Source: Puccinia triticina (Eukaryota > Basidiomycota > Pucciniomycetes > Pucciniales > Pucciniaceae). From it: 64,000 nucleotides of DNA. Location: NCBI RefSeq assembly GCF_026914185.1, contig NC_070575.1, positions 1,488,001 to 1,552,000 of the forward strand, given 5' to 3'. The notes beneath the pieces are model-generated. The model had not been told where the DNA came from. It searched no databases and saw only the letters and a list, made by a program, of their open reading frames with translations. The translations under genes and the position numbers were made by a program. Numbering within the stretch: the stretch's first letter is position 1; the number at the start of each line of letters is the position of its first letter. Positions 46,122 to 56,319 of the stretch are shown here, piece by piece.

Positions 46122-49100
46122 TTAGAGCTCGTCCCTAAGCACGAGCCAACGGTCGAGGTGCGCGCCGTTCTCGGGCGCATCGAGCCCGTCGACACACATC
46201 GCAGGCGAGCTCATCCGGACCAAGTACTCGCACTTCTCGGGCTCGATCACCGAATGCAGCTCGTTCTTCGTCCCGCATCCGATCTCCAACTGTCCCCATC
46301 CCCATCCCAAAAAAAAGGTTAGTCTCTGGCCGGGCTGGGGTCGGCTTGGTCAAGATAACTCACGTGTAGACTTCGCTCAGGCCCGTTCTGTTCACACACA
46401 CACACACAAAGTAGGAAAGTTAGTGGTCCACTTAACGGAAGCAGGGGAGAAGGGACACCCACCCAACACTTAGCCCCGTTGGTATAGACCTGCTTGGAGT
46501 AATACTCGCGCGAGCCCTTTTCAGCCTCCGTATTCCAATGCGAGAAGCGTCTGTTGGCACACCCAACAAGCATGTCAATAATCAGCACCGAATATCGTCA
46601 GCAGGAGCACCGGGATTCGGCGGGTGCTGCTGTTTGATGGGTAATGGGAGAAGAGTGGCAGGGGGACTTGCCCTAGTGACGTCCGGCCTCCCCCGCTCGT
46701 CTTTTGGTACGCCTCTCCAAATAGACACACTTCGTAGATGTATCTATACGGGTCCCCACAGACACACGCAGAAAAGGACGCAAGAGATGAGTGTACATGA
46801 TCCCGGACACGGAAGAGAGGGACATACTCGGCATGGTTGAGCTCGAGACAAGTCTGGTCGAGCTTCTTGAATTCCCAGTCGGGGCCCCACTCGAGCGCCA
46901 GCTTAGCCCGCGAATTATCGAGCTGCGTCTGTGCGTTTTCGCGTGCGCTTTGGGCCTCATTGAAGCGGGCCTTAGCCTTGGCGACGTCGGGGCGGTCGGC
47001 GGGAGTGCCGGCGGAGCCGGTCGGGGTGGACGGACGGCCTGGGAAGACGCCGAGGGTGTGCAGCCCGGCGCCGACCTTTTCGCATGCGGTGAGATACATC
47101 TTCTTGATCGGCGCGGGCAGGTAGGCCGTCAGATCGACTGGGGGAGGAGGAGGGGCAGAGAGAGTTCCGTATCAGTCCTTTCTCCCACACACTTAACTTC
47201 AAAGAAGAAAAAAAAGCGTCTCTCTCTCCCACTCACAGCCCATACTCGTCGCCTCCGCCCCGGAATATCCTCCGCCGAGCATGCCCTGCTCCGCCGTCAT
47301 CATGTCCACCGGGTCCTCGTTGACCATCCCGTCCAGCTCTTCATTCATCGGGATCGATACTTTGTCGCTCGACTCGGCTTCCGTCGACTCGCCACTCGCT
47401 TTCTCCGCCTCCCATTCCTCGAATCCTTTCACTGCGCCTTTGACCACCATGTCTGCGCAAGCACATCCAACCATATTTATCAGCACACAAATGTGAGGCT
47501 AATGAGCGAGCTGAGGGTTTACCTTGGTAGTTCGGATTATAGCCGGCCTTGAGGTCCTTCAGGATGTTGTTCAATTGGTCTAAATCTTTCTGTAGCTGAT
47601 CGTTATGAGACCTTAACTGTTTGATGGAGTTCTGGAAGCCGGAGATCTTTCGAAACAAGTTGGTCTCCCTCAACTTCGCGATTTGCGCCTGGGAGATTTT
47701 CTCGACGCGGTCCAGCTCGGCCTTGGCCTCGCGTTCCTTAGCTTCCAGAGCGGCGATCTGGGTGGTAAGGCTGCCGATCGAGTCTTCCAAGCGGGCCTTC
47801 TCCTTGAGGCCGAAGAGACTGTAGTTCTTCCGCTCGCTGTTGCCAGCCTTGAACTTGCGGATCTGTTTCTCGCGCTTCTTCCTGTGGGCGGCCCCGATAG
47901 CCTCGCAGCGGTTGGGACAGTCTGCATGGGCATTCGCCGCCTCGTCCGAGCCGTCGCAACACTCGGGCTCGCAGATCCCGTCATTGACTCGCGAGATTCG
48001 GATGCACGAGGGGATGTGTCCGGCGTTCTTGCATTGGAAGTATCCCGGCGCGCAGTGCTCGGATTGGAGACTCACGAACGGGTCCGGTTGGAGGGCTGAT
48101 TGATCGACTGGGCATGTTTCTTTGAAGCCTACTTCAATCGACCAGTCGTCGACTACCTTGGCCGCTGCGTTCTTGATCTCCAAGACACTCGCCCGTTTGC
48201 CCAGCCCAGTCATCTTGGCCGACGTGACCGTAGACGCCAACCCGGTGCTATATTCGTAGGGCAATCCATCCTTCCTGCCACTCACTTTCACACACGTTGG
48301 GCGGGCGGGCAATCCCAGGATAATCACTTTGTCGATGTCCACCGAGCTGATCTTCTTGATCCAGTCATTATCAGGTTGGTATTGGGCCAAGGTAGAACGC
48401 AAAGCTTCGTGAGTTGACTTGAGGGTTTGGGCGACTGCGTCTGAAGAGGAAAGGGTGAAACTGCCCGAGTTCTCCTTCTTGATCGAGAACCTCTTGTACA
48501 GGAATTGGCCGCGTTCATGGTTGAACGATTCGCCATCGTCTAGGTACAGAGTCCCAGTAGCGTGTCCCTCCTTATCAAGCGCAACGACCAGTGTGATGGG
48601 ATCCTTCCACATTAATGGCGCGGCACGTCTGATCAGGTCTCTGCGCGTGACGATGTAGCCTCCACGCTGGAACAACGGCACCGTTCCTAGCGGGGCTGGG
48701 AATGTGAACGTCCGAGAAGCGTGTTTGCCTTGATCGACGAGGAACATGTCCGAAGTGAAATAGTTGTAATACGGCTGCCGTTTAACAAAAGAAAAGGTGA
48801 GCTGAACATCGTAATAGGACAATCGAGAAATCTTGCTACCACCCACTTGATCATCAGCAATATAAACATCAGTCGAGGTAAGGCCTTCTTGAGTAATCGG
48901 CTTGACTAGCAACCCAGTCGAGCCCAAGTAAAACTGATCATCCACAGCGAACCCAGCCTCGTCCTTGGGAAACATGACGTATTGAGGACTGACGGGAAGA
49001 TATAAGAGATGAGCAGGCTTGTTATAAAGGGAATGAGTGGATGAGGAATCGATCGACTCACGTTGTCATCGGGGCACCAGTGAGGGTGTTTTCGAAGAAT

Positions 49101-51780
49101 AAGGTATACCAGCTGGGCAGCAGGCTGTATCTTAGCTTGATCATGTCGACGATCTGTCCCCTGACCGGCTCGTCAAAAAGGTACGGCTCTCGCCGCTTGG
49201 TGTCGATATGTGCATGGGCCCTGAAGAACGGGAAGAAGGCGCCGGCTTGGTACCATCGGACCAAGAGCTCGGGAGAAGGATTGCCGAAAAATCCACCGAC
49301 ATCGGCTGCCAACATGTCCAATCATCCCGATCAGCCGCTTCCCTTTTGAGAGTGTAGAAGGGACAACGGCTTGCCGTACCTCCATTGAACGCCATGCCGG
49401 CAATACTGTTGCTCAACAGCATCGGGATCGAGACCGCCAGATGGGGCCAGGTGCCCATGTTGTCGCCTTGCCAGATCGCCCCGTATCGTTGGCTTCCGGC
49501 GAAAAAGGATCGGGAGAGCACGAAGCCTCTCATTGGGGGATCGGTCCGCTCGCGCAACCCTCGGGCAGATTGGTTGTGCTGACATCGTCGAAAGCCTTCA
49601 GTTTTTCATGCTTTTTTGGCAGTACGGAGAGCCACTCACGCTGGCCATTCCGTTCAGGTTGTGCAGGTCTCGGTGCTCCCATCCTCCGTGGTGGATGTTG
49701 TCTCGGGGCATGGTGATTTCCGGGGCGTTAAACACCGATGGCTTTGTGAGTTTTTTTTTTAGAGAGAAAAAGAAAAATGTAAGCGTGCGGGAATCTGTTG
49801 TGTTAGGCTTTGGTACTCACCTCATTCATATCTGCCGGAGGGAAGAGGGAAGTAAGTACAAGAGAATCGACAGTGAAGGAATATTTGGAGAGGAAGACAG
49901 ACCTAGCCAATTGTGCACATTGATTGTGCTCTCCTTGTACTTGTCAAACTTGAATAGTCCGGCCCACCAATCCCAGCTGCGAGGGTCGAAGTAGTCCACC
50001 CAGCTCGACGAGCCCGTCCAGCACCACCCTTCGTACTCGGATCCGTCGGGCAACTTGGACAGCACGTTGAGCTCGACTGCCTCCTTGTACACGTACAGAT
50101 CTTGGGTGCGCTTGATGTGCGGATCGACGATAGTCACCAGCTGGACAAAACACACAAACAAGTGTCAGTCCCACGCAGAGAGAAGGGCAGCTGAAGAGAT
50201 GGTGAAGAGATGGTACTGACCTTACGGCCGGTGGCCTCGAGCTGATTGATCATCTTGAGTGGCTCGGGGAAGTGTCTCTTATCCCAGATGAAGTACTTGT
50301 GCTCTTCGGCGTATTCGATGTCGAGCCAGATGACGTCGAGGGGGATATCGAAGGTGTCGAAGTTGTGGAGGACGCTGAGGAGGTCGTCCTGGCTGACGTA
50401 GTTCCATCGACACTGGTGGTAGGCGATGGAGAAGTAGGGCGGGAGGAGGGTGGTGCCGACGAGGGCGGCGAAGGAGGCAAAGATCTCGGCCGAGCTGGGG
50501 CCGAGGAAGACGAAGAGGTCGAGGATGCCGGACTCGCTCATCCAGTAAGTCTGTGTGCTCGTCCCTGTGGGCCCCTCGTCCGCGTCGGCGCCTGCTGCAC
50601 TGGCCTCTGTCCGTCCCTTCCAGGCCTCAACCACCTCCGGACTCGTCTCAGCCTTCTCGACATCCACCCAGGTCTCCGCCGCATTCAGCCAGAACACGCC
50701 CACCGTCGAGCCCGCCCGATGGGCCTTCATCAGCGGGATCGCCCCATACAGCGCCATCTCCGAGTCCGCCTCGTACTCGAACACGTCCAGGTTCCACAGC
50801 CGGTACGGGTCCGTGTAGGCCGCCGGGCTCGTGCCCTCCGGAGAGCCCCGGGTCGTCTTCAGTGACAGTGGCGAGGCATGTTCCGGGATGCCATAGACGT
50901 GCGAATATCCGGGGAAGGTGATGTCAAGTGCCAGAGATTCAGGTCCTTAAATTCCCAACAGCTCAGTGATCTCATCTACATATGTTGAGATACTTGGGAT
51001 TCCTGGCTTACCTTTCGGTTTGGTGTCGGTGCGTCCGCCGAAACTCTCTTCCCACATGCCCTCCTCGGAGGTATCCTTGAAGCCAGGATAGAGATCATCG
51101 GGGGTGGAAAGCACTGCAGGATCGGCGGGTTCCTGGATGAGCAGGCCTTCGTCGTTGGTCTGCGGCTTGGCCCGGAAGTGTTCCATGGTGAACAGGCCGC
51201 GCTGGTTGAGGATGATGTGAGGCTGGCCATCCCTGAGCAGGTCGATCTTGAAGGGCCGGTAGTGGAGCCGGCACTGGTACTCGCGCGCGATGTTTCCCGG
51301 CCAGGTGAGCAGGGTTTGGTGCTGGCCGATGTCGATGCTGATGTGCTTGGAGGTGAGCAGCTTCGGCTGGCCGAGCAGGGTCCACTTGTCGGCCTCGTTG
51401 TAGCGCTGACGGAGGCCGGCGAGCTCGTCGAGCTTGATGCGCAGGGAGCCCTCGCTCTCGGCAAGCACGGTGAGGTTGAGGCCGAAGGCGATCCCGGGGA
51501 CGAGCTCGTTGGCCAGCCGGACATGCAGGGTGTTCGTCTCCTCGGCCCACTCCGGCAGCGCCTCCAGCACGTAGGGCGACTTCCATCCCGCCGCGTACTC
51601 CGGCGAGCGTGCTCGGTCGCTTCGTCCCCGTAGCCGCTTGCAGAAGCCTGCCTGCTCACACGTCTTGAAGTCCCCCCGCTTCACCGAGCCCGCCGGAAAT
51701 ACTACGAGCAGCAGCCCGAATATCGTCAGCAGCATTCCGCCCAGCGTCCCGCCGCCCTTCCGGCCTCGATCGACGGTCAT
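46122..51780 (-). CDS. ER glucosidase II alpha-beta fusion protein
   Basis: Trims alpha-1,3-glucose from N-glycans in the ER lumen. A signal peptide ([16 protein letters not shown]) starts the GH31 alpha part. Its blocks are: [74 protein letters not shown] (nucleophile Asp); [29 protein letters not shown] (acid/base Asp); [26 protein letters not shown]; and a beta-sandwich ending DDWSIEVGF (about 48126). The frame runs on, without stop or splice need, into beta-subunit sequence: [33 protein letters not shown] (LDLa), CPNRCEAIG, a coiled coil (47.8-47.55 kb), an acidic stretch, then the MRH lectin domain ([41 protein letters not shown]). It ends LRDEL, an ER retrieval signal. About 15 exons and roughly 1,500 residues. 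The usual beta signal peptide and first LDLa half are absent. Confidence 0.9.
46551..46671 (-). other. GC-AG intron in the MRH part of the fusion gene
   Basis: Joining TSLG to [12 protein letters not shown] requires the donor GCAAGT (at 46671) with acceptor CAACAG (46551). GCAAGT is the usual context of GC donors. A GT donor four bases downstream would shift the frame. Confidence 0.65.
49821..49831 (-). other. 11-nt microexon encoding the glucosidase II nucleophile segment
   Basis: Between the exon ending TINVHNWL plus one base (about 49903) and the exon starting PSVFNAPE (49741) the conserved DMNE block is missing. An 11-nt stretch, ATATGAATGAG, is preceded by CCGGCAG and followed by GTGAGT. 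It restores frame and supplies Asp-Met-Asn-Glu, with the Asp codon split by the upstream splice. No alternative placement restores this GH31 signature. Confidence 0.85.
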
Positions 51781-52253
51781 CTAGCCCCGCCTGTCCTCTG
51801 TCTGTGCAGAGTAAGACACTCAGATCAGCTTTACCTGTCCCCGCTTGATGAGAAGCACCGGAAGGTACTTGCGTGTGGTATGTGTTTCGAGTCTCAGAGT
51901 TGGAGAGTCGGGACGGCAACAACAATCGAGTATTTTCTCAGTGGCGTCGACGGTGCTGGAGCTCGAAGAATCGATGGCGGGTAGACTGATTTTTGTGGAC
52001 ACCAAGCCACACTCTGGCTCGACTCGCAGCGCCTCGGCAGTCCCCACTCCCCGGCTCCGGCTCGCAGACATCCTCGTCACAAACCAGAGAGTTAAAACAT
52101 GCTGCACTGCTTCCCCGAAAATCCACAACTCCTCGCCACTGTTTTCTTGGCTCAGAATGGCATGTTTCTTTGGAGCAAAGTCAACGGTGGATGCACATTC
52201 GAAAGCAGCAAGTCAGGTTATAAACTGAGCTTTCACCCGACATATATCCTCAA

Positions 52254-52335
52254 TCCGAGTTAGTATATCGGCTAGTATATCCGCCTTTCATCCCCGAGGG
52301 GCGCGGAGGAGACGGGTTCGATTCCCGTACTCGGA
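52254..52335 (+). tRNA. tRNA-Glu (anticodon UUC) with an 11-nt intron
   Basis: The acceptor stem TCCGAGT/ACTCGGA pairs over seven bases. The T-arm ACGGGTTCGATTCCCGT is canonical. The D-arm region is TAGTATATCGGCTAGTATA. The anticodon stem TCCGC/GCGGA encloses loop CTTTCA-C once the intron 52291-52301 (TCCCCGAGGGG), located one base 3' of the anticodon, is removed. A T-rich tract follows (TTTTTTTT at 52371), suiting polymerase III termination. It lies between two divergent-spaced minus-strand genes. Confidence 0.93.
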
Positions 52336-52537
52336 AACTTCTTTTGCCCCACTCTCTTTCAAGCCCGTCTTTTTTTTCACTTTCACTCTCTCTTAACGAG
52401 GGACTCGATGATCCAGGCACTCACAAGGAATGAAAACATGTTTCTGGTATTCTCTCTAAGCTTAATAGTAGTGAACAATGACAAGTTACAAAAAAATACC
52501 GATGGAGGGTTGGTGCAAAAAAGAAGTAGAGAAAGGA

Positions 52538-54804
52538 TTAGGAAGAGGAAGCGAATCGGAGGGCGTTTTTCTTGTCGACGAGGGCGTCCAAGCGTTGGAG
52601 AGTTCTCAGATGGTTGACAGAAGAAGAAGGAGCATTCGAGGCGGGGCCCCTGGCGGGTCTCCCAGAAGGAGTAGAGGGGCCGGAGAGGCTGAATGCGGGC
52701 ATCGACGTGTTGGCGTTGCTTTTCTTCTTTTTCTTGAGGAGATGGTGCTGGAAGCGGATGTCTCTGTTGACTCTAGTTTTCTCGATCAAGGGCGTGAGGC
52801 GTTGGAGCAAGCGGACGGAATGTGCGAGCGACTTGCTGAGGAACTTGGCCCGTTCGAGGGTCCTAAGGAAGCCGATTTGTTCATCGTGGGGGTCTCTAGA
52901 GAGGTCGTGGTCGTCGTGGTCGCGGGAAGGTGGGTGGGGAGAGGGTGGTGGTCCGAGGGAGGGCTGGTTGGCGTGGGTGAAGACGGCCTTCTCGAGCGCC
53001 AGGTTCTCGTTCTTAGAGGTCTCCAAGTCCGCCGGGTTAGTGCTGGAGAGGTGGGGCACGATGGCGTCGAGGACTTGGTCCCAACGGGCGGAGGCGGCGG
53101 CGGAAAGGCCGGGGGCGGCGGCGCGGGCGGCGACGTGGCGGCGGATCCATTGCAGCTCGGCGACGGTGGCCCGGACGAGCCGCTCGGAGAGCGCATGCAC
53201 CGCGCGCAACTGGGTGTCCCGCTTCTTGCGCACCAGAACCGGGATCAGCTCGGCGTATGTCGCCGGCTGCAGCCGCAGATGCGGCACCCGCGCTTCCGTC
53301 CAGACGTCCTCCGGCAGCCGCCCCACATACGCCTCGTTCTCTGTCACCGCTTCGCTCAGATAGTGCAGCGCCAGATGCGGCCGGTTCGCATGCGTGCATG
53401 CCGAGATCAGGTCGTGGTAGGTCCGGGTCAGGATCGGGTTCCTCCGCCGGCCCATCCGGCTCTCTTCTGCCTGCTCCTTCCGTCTACCTGATGCGTGTTG
53501 GAGATGGTCGGGCGGGTCTGAGGTGAAGAACTCGCGCGAGCTTTCGGGGTGGACGAGCATGCGTGGCGAGGGATGGAGGGCGGCCTCGTAGACCATGACC
53601 ATCTTCTCCAGCCGGCCTTGCTCCTTGAACATCCGCACCACGATCGCCGTCAGTTTCGGGTCCGACCAGCTCGCCCCGTTGTCCGGGAAGTCGAGGTCGA
53701 GCGAGCGGTGCTTGCCGAGCCAGTCCGCCAGCCGACTCCGTTCGCCCTGGAGCCCGAATATCTCCGCCACCGTCCGCACCGCCCATCGTTCGGTGACCCG
53801 GTCCATCCTGCTCGTCGTCGCTGCCAGCAGGGAGCTCCCGATCGACTCGGCCATACTGATCATCCGTTTCAAGTCTTTGGATGAAAGCGGTAGTAGCTCT
53901 TGATGGTATTGATGAGTGGTATCGGCGGTTCCATAGGAGGAGGAGGAGGAGGAGGAGGAAGAGGAAGAGGGGTGGCGTGTGCTTGTGGGGTTTTGCGGAT
54001 GGACCTGAGAGTGGTTGAGGAATGCGGTTCGGATGCAATCGAGCATGAGGATCTGATCGTCTGGCCGATGGTCCAATCGATCGACTGAGGAGGGTCCGAT
54101 CAGCTGGTCCCAGATCACTTCGGCGGGCCTGAACAAGCCCAGATGAGCGAGCCGCTTGAGGGCGATGGAGTGGAAGCGGTCGAGGTCGGCCTGGGAGAAG
54201 AGTTCCTGGTGTTCGTAGATCCGGTCGAGCAGGAAGATGATGCGATGGTACAGATAGTAGTGGGTCGATTGGAGCGCCTGTTTCTGTTGATCTTCGGCTG
54301 TGGGGTTGAAGTCGAGCAGCAAGTCGAACGATCTCGGGGAGAGATGCTTGAAGAGGTCATGAGCGTGGAGATGGTTGAGGATCTGTGAGAAGGCAGGCGA
54401 TGAGAGTTGGTGGTATGAGTCTGATTCTAGTGATTCTGAGAGTTCGGCAAGGTAAGCTAGATCGACCGATGACGGGGTGTCGCTGGCTGAGGATGGCCTG
54501 AGTAGCGATGATGGCGGCTGGCGGTCTAGCTGTTGATCTTGCGGGTAGTCTTCGGTCAAGAAGATCGATTTGAGCTGGGTTGAGAGTGACTGGGCTGGGG
54601 GTGGTTGCGAATGGGAGCAGGTGGAATAAGGCTGCTTGAATCGGTTTTTTTGGGTTGGGCGAAGCTGCGTTGATCAGATGAGGTTAGCTCGGTAGGCTGG
54701 CTTGTTCGAGCAGTAGCAGGACTCACTGGCTGGGGCTGTTGTTGTTGTGGCTGTCGTTGGTTTTTGTGGAGTGCCAGTCGACGCAGGAATGCTTTCGCTT
54801 GCAT
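52538..54804 (-). CDS. Putative mitochondrial PPR-like protein
   Basis: Two exons (54804-54727 and 54574-52538) join at QPQP to LKSIFLTEDY, giving 704 residues. The start MQAKAFLRRLALHKNQRQP is a basic amphipathic presequence, so mitochondrial import is likely. Helical-repeat segments with PPR-like spacing include DLDRFHSIALKRLAHLGLF, KLTAIVVRMFKEQGRLEKM (MVMVYEAAL follows), TYHDLISACTHANRPHLAL and TYAELIPVLVRKKRDTQL. Serine runs at about residues 200-215 come from a GAG/TCC microsatellite (53936-53968). The C-terminus is basic (LLKKKKKSNANT). PPR proteins bind organellar RNA, but the target here cannot be read from sequence. The name is inferred from repeat character rather than from a diagnostic motif. 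Confidence 0.6.
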
Positions 54805-56310
54805 CCTGATGGTAGCAATCAGTGCGGAGTCGGAATCAGGGGGCAAGCCACCTCATCTCCGCTCGAAGAACACCCGGCGGCGGGACGGACCGGAGCACGA
54901 ATCAAATACATACAGAGCATCCTCTGTTTATGAGCTCATCAAAGCATCTCAATCTCACAACAAGCAACACCACACACTCAAGAACAGCTCAGGATTGCAG
55001 CTCAGAAAAATCATACACATTGACAAGGCAAGGATTTACAAAGAGAAGAAAGAAGCAACTAGACAGTTAAACACACAAGACAGGTTATGCAAAGAGCCAA
55101 AAGACATCTCGGTATTCACCAATTTTTGCGAGTCTACTTGGAAGCAAGTCAAGCTCAAGAATACTGATAAGATGTTTGCAGTCCTGTGAACTCCTTTCAG
55201 ATTTCCAATGGACATATCTCGATCTGGCCCATCATGTCGAGCTTCCGCCGCAACAAGTTTTGCCCGTGCTTTCATGTTCTAAAAGTAGGTGTCAAAACAT
55301 ACAAATTAGCCTGCTTCTGAGTAATCAAAGGCCCTTGTGCGCATATCTGAAAAAAACTACCACTTACCCTCAGGACTGCAACGAACCTTTGGAAATTTAC
55401 ATCGAACATGCGCACGACAGCCCTCCCAGCAGTGCAACGCCGCACCGGACAGGCTCGTCGACTTCAGGAGTTGATGGCGTCGGTTCCTCGAACCTCAATC
55501 CAGTGCTTCGCGCCGGTTACGTGGTACTGCAACAAGACTTGATTAAATACACCATGGAAACATTCACTGCCACCCTCTTTGACCAGCATCGAGGGCAGAA
55601 CTTAGTACCATGCAGTACATCCCAACCGGGTCAACCTTTTCTTTATAGATCAAAAGTGCACGATCATCCTCTTCACTTTGGTGATTCTGATCTGTTTCTA
55701 AGCCTCCACTCCTTCGATTTGGCACTTAGGTAGCTGTTGCATGGAGATCAAGGCTTTCATTTTGGCTGCAGCTTGGTAATCTGGATTCCCTTGCAACAAA
55801 AATTCAAGCCATTGGTTGTTGAAAAACTTAAACTAACAGCTTTTGTGGCCTCCATCTAACCGAAAATTACAATACAGCCAGAAAGAATTGGTTTTCAACT
55901 GGGTAATCAATGGATATGTTAGTAAGTAGTTTGTTTGTTCTTCAAATGTTTTTTTGTTTTTTTGTTGTTGCTGGGTGTTAGTTTTGAGTAAATTGAAGGC
56001 TAACCAACTATATGTGATCTCATTTGAGTCTTGCTGCAATTCCAAGGTCAAGTCAGTCAAGGCGGAGGAAGAAAAGAAAGATATGTGTTGGTCACTCCTG
56101 GAAGCGCAAATGCCTAGTGGAGATGTGCTCACCTGTCACCCCCACACCCTGAGACAAACAGTAGCACAAAACAGAATTGAGTTTTGGCACTTTCTTTCTT
56201 TAGCTATTAGCCAGAGAAGATAGTGTCTTTTTCTTTGGCTAAAAGCCAAAGGTTGGGGGAGCTGGGGTGCTGGCTGGAGCTGGCCATGGACCTGCGTGAG
56301 CTTGCAATAA
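54805..56310. other. Intergenic; no confident gene
   Basis: Scattered short open segments occur on both strands at 55040-55730, for example KARAKLVAAEARHDGPDRDM on the minus strand. I could not link them into a gene with splice signals, and they match nothing I recognise. They may be exon remnants. Confidence 0.35.
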
Positions 56311-56319
56311 CCATCCATC

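Noticed and set aside
50272..51633. Plus-strand and alternative minus-strand open frames over the glucosidase exons
   Set aside because: Codon-bias shadows of the GC-rich GH31 exons; translations are Arg/Pro/Ser repeats without family content.
52478..53491. Long plus-strand open frame opposite the PPR-like gene
   Set aside because: It is antisense to a GC-rich coding exon, with low-complexity Gly/Glu/Val translation and no domain; the minus strand explains the region.
55036..55733. Possible small gene between the PPR-like gene and the hAT-like element
   Set aside because: Protein-like fragments occur in several frames on both strands, but no consistent exon chain could be built.
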